Assembly (NCBI GenBank): GCA_937927565.1
Contig: CALBDV010000720.1
Location: 1 to 9,103, forward strand
DNA length: 9,103 bases
Origin: an uncultured Holophagales bacterium
GTDB taxonomy: Bacteria; Acidobacteriota; Thermoanaerobaculia; UBA5066
Direction of reading: 5' to 3'
Shown one piece after another: positions 1 through 6,173 of this stretch; position 1 is the first letter of the stretch; each line of letters starts with the position of its first letter. The notes beneath the pieces are model-generated. The model did no database searches. It saw only the letters and a program-made list of their open reading frames with translations, and was not told the origin of the DNA. The translations under genes and the position numbers were made by a program.

Positions 1-1
1 C

Positions 2-389
2 GTCGTCTTCGTCCTGTCGCTGCCGATCTCGGCGACGAAGGCCGGGCAGACGCTCGGGAGTTGGGCCGGAGTGCTCTTCCTCCTGGCCCTGGCGCCGGCG
101 GTCTTCGTGGGGCTGCTCGTCGCCATGGGCAGCCCTGAGCGGCACGCCCCAGGCCGGGACCAGCGCCGGTGTCGGTGTCGACGCGCTCGGAACGGTCCTC
201 GGGTTCCTGATCCTCTCTCCCCTCGCCTACGGAATCCTCCAGCTCCGCAAGCGCTTCAACCCGAAGAGCCGCGACCCGTGGGCGGACTACGTCGACCGGA
301 AGGCGGCCGGGAAGAAGGTCGTGGACCCGAAGGCGGCCAAGCCCGTCCTGCCCGGCGGGACGTTCGGCCCGTTCGGAGGCTCTCCGTGA
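2..389 (+). CDS. membrane protein, 5'-partial, with apparent +1 frameshift
   Basis: This is the 3' part of a gene that begins before the window. Positions 2 to about 127 read in frame 2 as a hydrophobic protein with a transmembrane segment (LFLLALAPAVFVGLLVAM). From about 128 the sensible protein moves to frame 3: a second hydrophobic stretch (ALGTVLGFLILSPLAYGILQ), then a basic soluble tail (LRKRFNPKSRDPW) rich in Lys and Pro, ending FGGSP at the TGA at 387-389. Removing one G from the GGG at 127-129 joins the halves smoothly (VAMAALSGTPQ), so this is either a single-base insertion in the genome or a sequencing error. The stop overlaps the next start as GTGA, which suggests co-translation with the ATPase. 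I do not recognise the family. A membrane component of a conjugation or type IV secretion apparatus fits the neighbour, but only by context. Confidence 0.55.
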   Translation, partial: SSSSCRCRSRRRRPGRRSGVGPECSSSWPWRRRSSWGCSSPWAALSGTPQAGTSAGVGVDALGTVLGFLILSPLAYGILQLRKRFNPKSRDPWADYVDRKAAGKKVVDPKAAKPVLPGGTFGPFGGSP

Positions 390-973
390 CCTTCCTCGAC
401 TTCGTCGGGTCGATCCTCCATCGGGAGCGGAAGCGCGCCTACGAAATGGCCGTCGCCGCCGAGCTGCCGAAGCTCGCGCCGCCGAAGCCCTCGTCCGAAG
501 TGATGGAGGAGGTCCGCGGCCGGCTCGCCGGGCCTGGCGCACTCACCTTCGGAAGGCTGCCGTCCGGCCAGATCGTCCGCGTGAAGGGCGACACCTCGAT
601 GAAGAGCGCCCTCGTGATCGGGGCGCCCGGGTCGGGGAAGACCCGGTTCCTCCTCGGGCTCCTGATCGAGCTGATCTCCCGGGCCCTCCGCGACGAGGTG
701 GAGATCGAGCTCGTCGACCCGAAGACGGAGACGTACAGCCTCACCTGCCAGATCCTCGCCGCCCTCTACCTCGGCGGCGACTTCGCTCTCAGGGAGGCGA
801 TTCGGCGGCGCGTCCGGGTCATCGACTGGTCACGCGAAGCCGTCTCCCCCGTCACGCCCTTCGACAACACAGACGGCATCGTCTCGAACGCCTACCTCGC
901 CCACCTCCGGACCGACGCCACGGTCCAGGCCAGCCCGCAGACCTACACCGAGTCGCTGACAACAACACGGTAG
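386..973 (+). pseudogene. VirD4/TraD-like type IV coupling ATPase, 3'-truncated
   Basis: Coupling proteins are hexameric inner-membrane ATPases that bring DNA substrates to a type IV secretion channel. I start it at GTG 386, which overlaps the upstream stop (GTGA). The same frame is open further upstream, but that part reads as out-of-frame Arg/Pro-rich sequence. The 195-residue product has a polar N-terminus with no membrane segment, then a beta strand and a Walker A motif GAPGSGKT (about residues 79-86). The strand EIELVDPKTE (about 106-115) and the segment RVIDWSREAVSPVTPFDN follow, in the order seen in VirD4/TraD-type ATPases. The protein ends at about residue 195 after YTESLTTTR. Family members usually exceed 500 residues, so Walker B and the rest of the motor are missing. 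None of the plus-strand frames after 973 continues it, so a rearrangement junction near 960-973 is more likely than a frameshift. The family assignment is good to superfamily level; FtsK/HerA relatives remain possible. Confidence 0.6.
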
Positions 974-1126
974 CCACGTCCAATCCGACCGACAGACCAC
1001 GCATTGGCACCCGCCCCACACGCCGTCTATCTCTGAGCCCCTCACCAGCTCCTCGATACTCGTGCCCTGCCCGCCGCAGAGGGTCCAACGGATGCATTGC
1101 TGACACCGCGCCTTCCGCCGTCCCAT
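830..1126 (-). CDS. possible Cys-rich small protein across the junction (doubtful)
   Basis: A minus-strand frame starts at ATG 1126, inside the 3' end of the ComB-like gene and in a different frame. Up to about position 974 it reads like a genuine cysteine-rich peptide: CQQC, then C, then the segment TSIEELVRGSEIDGVWGGCQC followed by VVC and a Trp-rich stretch ending CCC. The cysteine spacing (CxxC ... CxCxxC) could suit a small zinc-binding protein, or a radical SAM substrate peptide with an acidic ELV-type leader. Beyond about 974 the frame is simply antisense to the truncated ATPase, so any true gene would be cut or fused there. Against it: an 85-nt overlap with the ComB-like gene and no clear ribosome binding site. 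It could also be the true tail of the ComB-like protein after a frameshift, or chance. Confidence 0.2.
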   Translation of the reverse strand: MGRRKARCQQCIRWTLCGGQGTSIEELVRGSEIDGVWGGCQCVVCRSDWTWLPCCCQRLGVGLRAGLDRGVGPEVGEVGVRDDAVCVVEGRDGGDGFA

Positions 1127-1866
1127 ACTTCGACCATCACTGCGTCGGCCTCTCGCAACCGGCAGAACGGCACAAGATCGTAAGTGTCAACGCGCGTCGC
1201 CGCGAACTCCACATCTGCTTCGGCCCCTATCTCCGTTAGGTACCTCCCGCTCGCGGACCGTCGAATCACACGCCTCACATAGGCGAAACCCACTCTCGCC
1301 CCGCTCGTCCCTGCTATCCCCTCACGTGGCAGCACGATCCTCCTGTACCGCTCCCCGATAAGCATACAGCCCACCTTGTCCTCCGCTCTGAACACACCCG
1401 CCGCTGCGGCTCCCACCAGAGCCCACTCTCCACCGATCTCGCACATCACCTTTGCGACCGCACTCGCATTCAATGTCGACCCAACAAGAAGCACGGGTGC
1501 ACCAGCCAAGGCGAGTACCGCAGGACTCAATCCAGATGTGCATAGAAGCGCAGTTCGATTCGCCATCCTCGCTTCATTCAAAACACTCGGAGAGTTGCCA
1601 TACTCGAACCCGTCGAGTTTAAGACCGCCCCGCTCGCCCACCAACAGTTCCCGACCTGTGTATCGTCTGCGCACTGCCACTTCGTCCGCGCAAATCCACA
1701 CTTGCTTCACCCCCCTCGCCAGGAGGACGACGACCACACTTCCCGCCCGCAGAACGTCTACGGCGACGACATTACGGTGCCCGACCCGGCCATGCCACCC
1801 CTGAGAAAAGGGCATCGACAACACCGGCATCTCGTGAGCCACCAAGCCGCTAACCACGCGCAGCAC
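1042..1866 (-). CDS. ComB-like 2-phosphosulfolactate phosphatase family protein
   Basis: ComB is a Mg2+-dependent acid phosphatase that turns 2-phosphosulfolactate into sulfolactate in coenzyme M synthesis; homologues also occur in bacteria that make no coenzyme M. The 274-residue product shows the family blocks in order: VVAVDVLRAGSVVV (about 33-46), GERGGLKLDGFEYGNSP (77-93), a TSGLS segment where the family usually has TTNGT (110-114), LLVGSTLNASAVAK (126-139) and AEDKVGC (161-167). It ends DVEFAATRVDTYDLVPF, like the usual C-terminus, plus about 40 extra residues; ComB is usually about 230-240. The GTG at 1866 is 26 nt after the hydrolase stop, with GAAGG upstream; ATG 1830 is an equally good start and better matches family length. 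It is the last recognisable gene of the operon. No other coenzyme M gene is visible, so the substrate is probably another small organophosphate; that is inference. Confidence 0.8.
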   Translation of the reverse strand: MLRVVSGLVAHEMPVLSMPFSQGWHGRVGHRNVVAVDVLRAGSVVVVLLARGVKQVWICADEVAVRRRYTGRELLVGERGGLKLDGFEYGNSPSVLNEARMANRTALLCTSGLSPAVLALAGAPVLLVGSTLNASAVAKVMCEIGGEWALVGAAAAGVFRAEDKVGCMLIGERYRRIVLPREGIAGTSGARVGFAYVRRVIRRSASGRYLTEIGAEADVEFAATRVDTYDLVPFCRLREADAVMVEVWDGGRRGVSNASVGPSAAGRARVSRSW

Positions 1867-1892
1867 CCATCATGTGCCTTCAAAGCAGAACA

Positions 1893-2678
1893 TCAGACCT
1901 TGATGCGAAGGCCGTCCTCGGCCGCACGCACATTCCGCAGTCCCAGCCCCTTCACATCACTGCCAGTTATCTCGTGCGACATGTGAGTTAGGATTGTCCG
2001 CTTAGGCCGTAGCTGGCGCACTATGTCCGTGACTCTTTCAAGACTAAGATGGCACTCGTCGGGTCCCTTCTTCACAACGCCCAGCACTAGCAGCCGAACA
2101 CCCTCGAGTTGCCTCATCACTTCCGCAGGCACTACGGAACAATCCGTCACGTATCCGAGACGTTCGCCACTTCCGCGCTCCTCAAGCATGTAAGCGACAG
2201 ACGCCTCCTTCGGGCCGTGAGGAACGCTCATAGGCATCGCTCGCACGTCGCCAATATCGAAGACTTGGCTGCCTGACACCTCTTCAAGCGCACCGAGCGG
2301 AATCAAGTCCACGGCGGGCAAACCGCCTACTCCAAAGACAGTCGTAATCACACCTATTGTCTTTGAATCGGCAATGACCGGGACCCGTCTCGCCATACGC
2401 TTCATCCACGTGTGGAAATCATAGAACCCTAGGATGTGATCGGGGTGACCATGCGTGAGGAGTAGAGCATCCACCGTCACAATACCGAGCCGGAGAACCT
2501 GCTCCCTAAGCTCCGGCGCCGTGTCGATAAGAACACTCACGCCTGAGCAAGATGTGACCAGCAGCGATGAGCGTCGGCGTCGGCGGCCTCTCGCAGGTCG
2601 GGATCCACAACTCGCGCAGCCACATCCCAGTTTTGGAACTCCCGCACTCGCGCCGGTTCCCAGAAAGACAACCTTCAA
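1893..2678 (-). CDS. metallo-beta-lactamase-fold hydrolase, PhnP/PqqB-like
   Basis: This is a 261-residue MBL-fold metalloenzyme. The N-terminus MKVVFLGTGASAGVPKLGCG followed by C-A-S-C gives the CxCxxC structural zinc site (C19, C21, C24) found in PhnP, the phosphoribosyl cyclic phosphodiesterase, and in PqqB of PQQ synthesis. The metal-binding motif is THGHPDH (75-81). Further probable ligands are H154 (SVPHG), D179 (YVTDC) and H232 (THMSHE). The HxHxDH motif is intact, unlike PqqB where it is degenerate, so a catalytic PhnP-type phosphodiesterase is favoured. The start is TTG 2678: it overlaps the upstream stop as TTGA and has GGGAGGG six nt before it. The partner genes suggest that it opens or trims a cyclic phosphate or phosphodiester made in the same pathway, but no substrate can be read from the sequence. 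It has no signal peptide and is presumably cytoplasmic. Confidence 0.88.
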   Translation of the reverse strand: MKVVFLGTGASAGVPKLGCGCASCGSRPARGRRRRRSSLLVTSCSGVSVLIDTAPELREQVLRLGIVTVDALLLTHGHPDHILGFYDFHTWMKRMARRVPVIADSKTIGVITTVFGVGGLPAVDLIPLGALEEVSGSQVFDIGDVRAMPMSVPHGPKEASVAYMLEERGSGERLGYVTDCSVVPAEVMRQLEGVRLLVLGVVKKGPDECHLSLERVTDIVRQLRPKRTILTHMSHEITGSDVKGLGLRNVRAAEDGLRIKV

Positions 2679-4114
2679 CGTTCGCCCTCCCGAAGCAGGT
2701 GGGCATTGCTGAACAGGTTGGTGTGAACCGGGGGCACATCGTAAAGAAGAGAGAATGCCTCCTCACGTAGTCCCGCCAGCCGCTTGTATATCTCGTCGAG
2801 AGTGCTGTTCACCGTGAAACTGCAGCAATCGCGACAGTAACGAGCCATGATATCGCGCACGTGATACCGTGCCTTCTGCTGCGAATGCCTCAGCAACAGC
2901 GCGGCGATCTCGTGGCCATCGGTGCTTCTTCCAATCTCCAAACCGGGATCATCGCGCCCACGGACCGCAGAGCACATCTTCACCGAACCGTTGCTCTCGA
3001 CGATCGGCATCGTGTACGCCTCGAAGCAGTATCGCCACTCTGCCGCGGCCTCGCGTTCGGGTCGGATACCACTTCGCGCAAGTACGGCCTTGAGGCGCGA
3101 CCCCACATAAACGTCCAGATCCGGGCGAGTCGCTACCGCCGCCTCGATACCAGCTGCGATGGTCTGGACTTCGTCGTCACCTAGCTCACTCTTCTCTGCA
3201 CCGTAGACGCATTGAAACGTTACGAAATCTACGTTACTTGCAACCGCCTCGACGAATTCGACTAACTCCGCACTGTTGGTCTCATGCACCAGAAACGAGG
3301 CGCCGATGGTCATCACGCCTTCTCGATGACGCGATTGTCGTTCCTCATTTAGCGCGCCTATCGCGCGTATGACGCGCCGATATGACTGCCCCGGATTCAC
3401 CGATCTGTGCAGCGCGTCTCGACTTGCGTCCGAGCCGGCGTTTACACTCACGCGCACCAAGTCCGCACACTCGGCAAGCACTTCTGCGCGTCCGCCTAAC
3501 ATCGTCCCGTTTGTATACACCGTCAGAGTAAGGCCCAGATCTCGGCAATGTCTAAGGACGTCTGGCAATTGTGGATATGCAAGTGGTTCTCCCCCGCTTA
3601 CAAACCGGACGTGTTTCGTGCCCTGCGCCCGGAGCGCTGTCAAGCAGTCGCGCACCGTGTCGGTTGAAAGGCTCTGCAATCGGCTCCCCTGCTGGAGGCC
3701 GTGAGCACGGGCTTTGCGGTACTCAGCCGTGTAGCAGAATATGCAGTTCTCGTTGCAGACGTCTGTGACGTCAAAGTCGACGGACACCGGCGCGAACGGC
3801 CGCCCCTCCCGTATTGCGCGCAGGCTCGGGATGTATTCCAGCGGCGTCAACGGTATAAATGACTTCGCCTTTGTTGGAATCACCTCCAGGCTGCCGTCAC
3901 CTAGGTCCGCTCCAACAGCGCTATAGCCCAGGATCGTCGGCTTGTGAAGGCGCTCGGCGAAATCAGCCGTCTCCGCGTCCGAAAGGGACTCGATCTCGAA
4001 CCGACCCAGACGCGTCCCCGGTTCATAAGTGCATTTCCTCAACTGTCCACCGTACCCAGCGGCGATTGCACGTCGCGTCCCCGGTTTCTTGATGCTCATG
4101 TCTCCAGGCGTCAC
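2675..4114 (-). CDS. radical SAM/SPASM-like protein (second of pair)
   Basis: This 479-residue protein has a SAM-binding 4Fe-4S motif CNENCIFC (C120, C124, C127), a GGEP motif (SGGEPL, 174-178), a TNGT strand (201-204) and an RVSVNAG segment. These are the standard features of a radical SAM TIM barrel, which uses SAM to generate a 5'-deoxyadenosyl radical. After the barrel come C363 (RYCFEAY), C381 (VKMCSAV) and a C427/C430/C431 group (RYCRDCCSF). This is a SPASM/twitch-like arrangement for auxiliary clusters and is typical of enzymes that modify peptides or synthesise cofactors. About 110 N-terminal residues precede the barrel; they could bind substrate, though I see no clear RRE/PqqD fold. 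GTG 4114 forms a GTGA overlap with the upstream gene; ATG 4099 is an alternative start. The gene also overlaps the hydrolase start by 4 nt. Family membership is secure; the reaction is unknown. Confidence 0.92.
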   Translation of the reverse strand: MTPGDMSIKKPGTRRAIAAGYGGQLRKCTYEPGTRLGRFEIESLSDAETADFAERLHKPTILGYSAVGADLGDGSLEVIPTKAKSFIPLTPLEYIPSLRAIREGRPFAPVSVDFDVTDVCNENCIFCYTAEYRKARAHGLQQGSRLQSLSTDTVRDCLTALRAQGTKHVRFVSGGEPLAYPQLPDVLRHCRDLGLTLTVYTNGTMLGGRAEVLAECADLVRVSVNAGSDASRDALHRSVNPGQSYRRVIRAIGALNEERQSRHREGVMTIGASFLVHETNSAELVEFVEAVASNVDFVTFQCVYGAEKSELGDDEVQTIAAGIEAAVATRPDLDVYVGSRLKAVLARSGIRPEREAAAEWRYCFEAYTMPIVESNGSVKMCSAVRGRDDPGLEIGRSTDGHEIAALLLRHSQQKARYHVRDIMARYCRDCCSFTVNSTLDEIYKRLAGLREEAFSLLYDVPPVHTNLFSNAHLLREGER

Positions 4115-5211
4115 CGGCGTCTAGCCGTGTCCGTACTGGTGTAACGGCAGAGAAACACCGAATCTCCGTACGAGCTAGCGGGCCCAGCAAGTGGGGTGAT
4201 ATCGGGTTGACTCAGCAGCGCCTTCTCCAGGGCTTCATTCGCAGCCTGCCGACAGCAAGGCGGGCAATGGTCTACCTCTCTTGCCAGGCTTAACCTCCTG
4301 CTTGCCTGCATGACAGCCCGAAAGGAGTCGCTCTTCAAATCACCAAGGAGAAACTCGGGCCGCCACTTGGTCTCTGCACACGGATACACCTGCAACTCGG
4401 CGTCCACCACGACTGTCAGTAGAGAGAAGTAGCACGCCCTATAGCATCGCGGCAAGGAGGTCGGCCCTGACGGCGCGGGTGCAATAGGTTCCATGATGGA
4501 ATACCTATCGTCAACTAGCGCCCTCCGTGCTCTCTCAAGTTGTCTGGTGACGGCTGTCCAGTCCACCCGACGAAAAAGCGCCTGCGACTTGGGATGGGTA
4601 ACGGTGCAAAACCGATGAAAACTGAACCCTCTTTCCTTGCCAAACCGCGCGAGCTGGAAGAGTTCGCTGACGTTTCGCGGCTCCACGACTGTGGAAAGCC
4701 CAAGAACCGTTGATGAGCCGGAGCGTATCTTCACCTCGCCAAGCCTTCGGATGCTGTTTCCGACCTCCTCCAGCGAGTGCTTGGAGCCTCGGGGCCGCCT
4801 GATCCGATTGTAGGTGTTAGCTTTCAACGAGTCGATCGAAACGCGTACCCACGAGGCTCGGGTCGCAAGGAGTTCGGCAAGTTCGTCGGTCAGGCACGTT
4901 CCGTTCGTGATGAGGCCGAGCTCGAGCCCGGAGTCGACGACATGGCGAATCAGAGGCAGAATGTGCGGATAGGACAGTGGTTCCCTCGCGCCACAAAACT
5001 CGATCCCTCGCACACCTGCGGACGCCATCTCACTAACCACCGCGCACGTACGCTCTAGGGGCAGTTCCGCCCCTTCGGTGAACAATGGCCTGTTTGGACT
5101 GTACTGCGCTATGTAGCAATACCAGCAGTCGTGAGGACACTCTCGATTAGTCGTATCCATGACCACACTGACTGGCACAGGTGCTATGAGCCTGCTCGCA
5201 GTCCCGAGCAA
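4111..5211 (-). CDS. radical SAM/SPASM-like protein (first of pair)
   Basis: This 366-residue radical SAM enzyme has the cluster motif CPHDCWYC (C25, C29, C32) close to its N-terminus. The GGEP position reads CGAREPLSYP (73-82), a variant that keeps E and P but loses the usual Gly-Gly. The ITNGT strand (101-105) and RVSIDS segment (123-128) are normal. The C-terminal part has C256 and C260 (RCYRACYF), C278 (QVYPCAE), the typical GDL segment (290-292), then C316, C319 and C320 (HCPPCC), as in SPASM domains with auxiliary 4Fe-4S clusters. It differs clearly from the neighbouring radical SAM protein, so the pair probably does two steps rather than being a recent duplication. The start is unclear: TTG 5211 has no good ribosome binding site, whereas AGGAGG at 5257-5262, inside the upstream gene, is followed by an in-frame CTG at 5250. 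The reaction and substrate are unknown. Confidence 0.92.
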   Translation of the reverse strand: MLGTASRLIAPVPVSVVMDTTNRECPHDCWYCYIAQYSPNRPLFTEGAELPLERTCAVVSEMASAGVRGIEFCGAREPLSYPHILPLIRHVVDSGLELGLITNGTCLTDELAELLATRASWVRVSIDSLKANTYNRIRRPRGSKHSLEEVGNSIRRLGEVKIRSGSSTVLGLSTVVEPRNVSELFQLARFGKERGFSFHRFCTVTHPKSQALFRRVDWTAVTRQLERARRALVDDRYSIMEPIAPAPSGPTSLPRCYRACYFSLLTVVVDAELQVYPCAETKWRPEFLLGDLKSDSFRAVMQASRRLSLAREVDHCPPCCRQAANEALEKALLSQPDITPLAGPASSYGDSVFLCRYTSTDTARRR

Positions 5212-5230
5212 GTGGGCGTGACTTAGCAGC

Positions 5231-5965
5231 TTACCCGCCGGGAGAGCCAGAGGGCACCTCCTGGAACACTATGGCCGGCAGGAGTGCCCGCGTCTGCAAA
5301 TTGAGCGCGAGCAAGAGCGCATCTTTGTCGGTCGGCGTTAGCAGCTGCCAGTGTGACTTGGCGGTGAGAATCGCGACCTCATCCGCAGTCAGTTGAGCTG
5401 TAGCAAGAAGGCGCGCTCGGGACGGCGGGTGCGTTTGGGTTCTGATCTGCTCTCGGTAACAGAGGACCAGCTCGAACTCGCAGAGGAGTAGTCGAAGCAA
5501 ACGATCGAGTGCTTGCCCGGTAGGTGGTGCCAGAATGTTCCTCCGAGTATCTCCGACGAAGTCGTTAAGAACGGCACGACACGTCCAACGCACGTCGGCA
5601 GCATTCACTGTGTAGGAGGGCCAGTGCCCAAAGAGCAGGCGGCCGCGGAACACGTGGTCGACGCGACGAACACAACTGAGGAAGGGGATCTCACTCGCTA
5701 ACCAATACTTCGCCTGGGCTCGTGGTATTAGGTGAAGAGCCTCCCTAATAGCTGCAAACGCTTGGGGCGATTCCATCTCCAGGAGAAGATCAAGATCCAC
5801 ATCGCTATCGGCTCGGGCGTCGCCCCTTGCCCAGGAGCCCCGGAGCATCACGCCGATCAACTCTGCAGGTAGAGCGGCAATGAACTCTCGGAGGCCTGTT
5901 GACGCAGGAGGCACTCTGCCGAGTGGCTGAATGCGTAGCACGCTTGTCGGATCGCCACTCTTCAT
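5231..5965 (-). CDS. nucleotidyltransferase domain protein (Pol-beta/MNT/ANT type)
   Basis: This soluble protein of 244 residues starts at ATG 5965, supported by GGAGG ten nt upstream and an ATGA overlap with a small frame before it; a TTG at 5995 would add ten residues. The motif MLRGSWARGDARADSDVDLD (about 40-59) is the nucleotidyltransferase signature hG[GS]...DxD, with G43/S44 and the metal-binding D55 and D57. The rest is mostly helical with no membrane segment. The family transfers a nucleoside monophosphate from an NTP to a protein, tRNA, antibiotic or metabolite. Its size is close to aminoglycoside adenylyltransferases, so a resistance-type enzyme is one alternative; an AMP/NMP transferase acting on a pathway intermediate or peptide is another. 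Operon context favours a role with the two radical SAM enzymes. The antitoxin-type MNT is less likely because no HEPN partner is visible. Confidence 0.85.
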   Translation of the reverse strand: MKSGDPTSVLRIQPLGRVPPASTGLREFIAALPAELIGVMLRGSWARGDARADSDVDLDLLLEMESPQAFAAIREALHLIPRAQAKYWLASEIPFLSCVRRVDHVFRGRLLFGHWPSYTVNAADVRWTCRAVLNDFVGDTRRNILAPPTGQALDRLLRLLLCEFELVLCYREQIRTQTHPPSRARLLATAQLTADEVAILTAKSHWQLLTPTDKDALLLALNLQTRALLPAIVFQEVPSGSPGG

Positions 5966-6120
5966 GGAAGCCGCGCCTCCGCTACGAGTCCACAATACCT
6001 GAGGATCAAGCGCTCGAAGGAATCAGCGGGCGCCCCGCAGAGGAACCGGCAACCAAACTGGGTCTTCTCACCCTTGGCTAGGCGCGAACGGGTCAACTGG
6101 ATCCCCCCGGATGCAGACAC
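5962..6120 (-). CDS. possible small peptide upstream of the operon
   Basis: A frame runs from GTG 6120, directly after an in-frame TGA at 6121-6123, to a TGA at 5962-5964. It gives 52 residues, or 44 if it starts at TTG 6096, which has GGGGGGAT just upstream. Its stop overlaps the ATG of the nucleotidyltransferase as ATGA, the same coupling used between other genes of this operon, and this is the main reason to believe it. The product is basic near the start (TRSRLAKGEK) and contains GCRFLCGAPADSF and RYCGL, giving three cysteines. It has no signal peptide or membrane segment. It is a candidate precursor for the two radical SAM enzymes, or a leader peptide that controls translation. I recognise no family. 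A chance frame remains possible, since the opposite strand here is also open. Confidence 0.4.
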   Translation of the reverse strand: MSASGGIQLTRSRLAKGEKTQFGCRFLCGAPADSFERLILRYCGLVAEARLP

Positions 6121-6132
6121 TCACGTCCGCTG

Positions 6133-6173
6133 TGTCAATACTAGGACGCAGCCCTCCTGCCCTAGCTTCCTAG
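6133..6173 (-). promoter_or_regulatory. possible promoter/operator of the operon
   Basis: Read on the minus strand, this stretch holds a perfect -35-like hexamer TTGACA (6138-6133) just before the small peptide frame. Three CTAG tetranucleotides lie at 6141, 6162 and 6170. Two of them form a short inverted repeat, CCTAG-CTTC-CTAGG; the third is 21 bp away, about two helical turns. Clustered CTAG sites could be a repressor operator. A matching -10 element is poor (TGCATC at 17-nt spacing), so the promoter call is weak. Confidence 0.25.

Noticed and set aside
1376..1986. Plus-strand frames opposite the ComB-like and hydrolase genes
   Set aside because: Low-complexity Thr/Ser/Pro/Arg products with no domain; the minus-strand frames carry clear family motifs.
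1893..5211. PQQ biosynthesis operon
   Set aside because: A radical SAM gene next to a PqqB/PhnP-like gene suggested it, but PqqA, PqqC and PqqD are absent, there are two radical SAM genes, and the MBL active site is intact, unlike PqqB.
5899..6081. Plus-strand 60-residue frame over the start of the nucleotidyltransferase
   Set aside because: It is the mirror of the minus-strand small peptide frame and overlaps the nucleotidyltransferase coding region; it has no ribosome binding site or partner gene. It is kept in mind only as a reason for caution about the minus-strand peptide.
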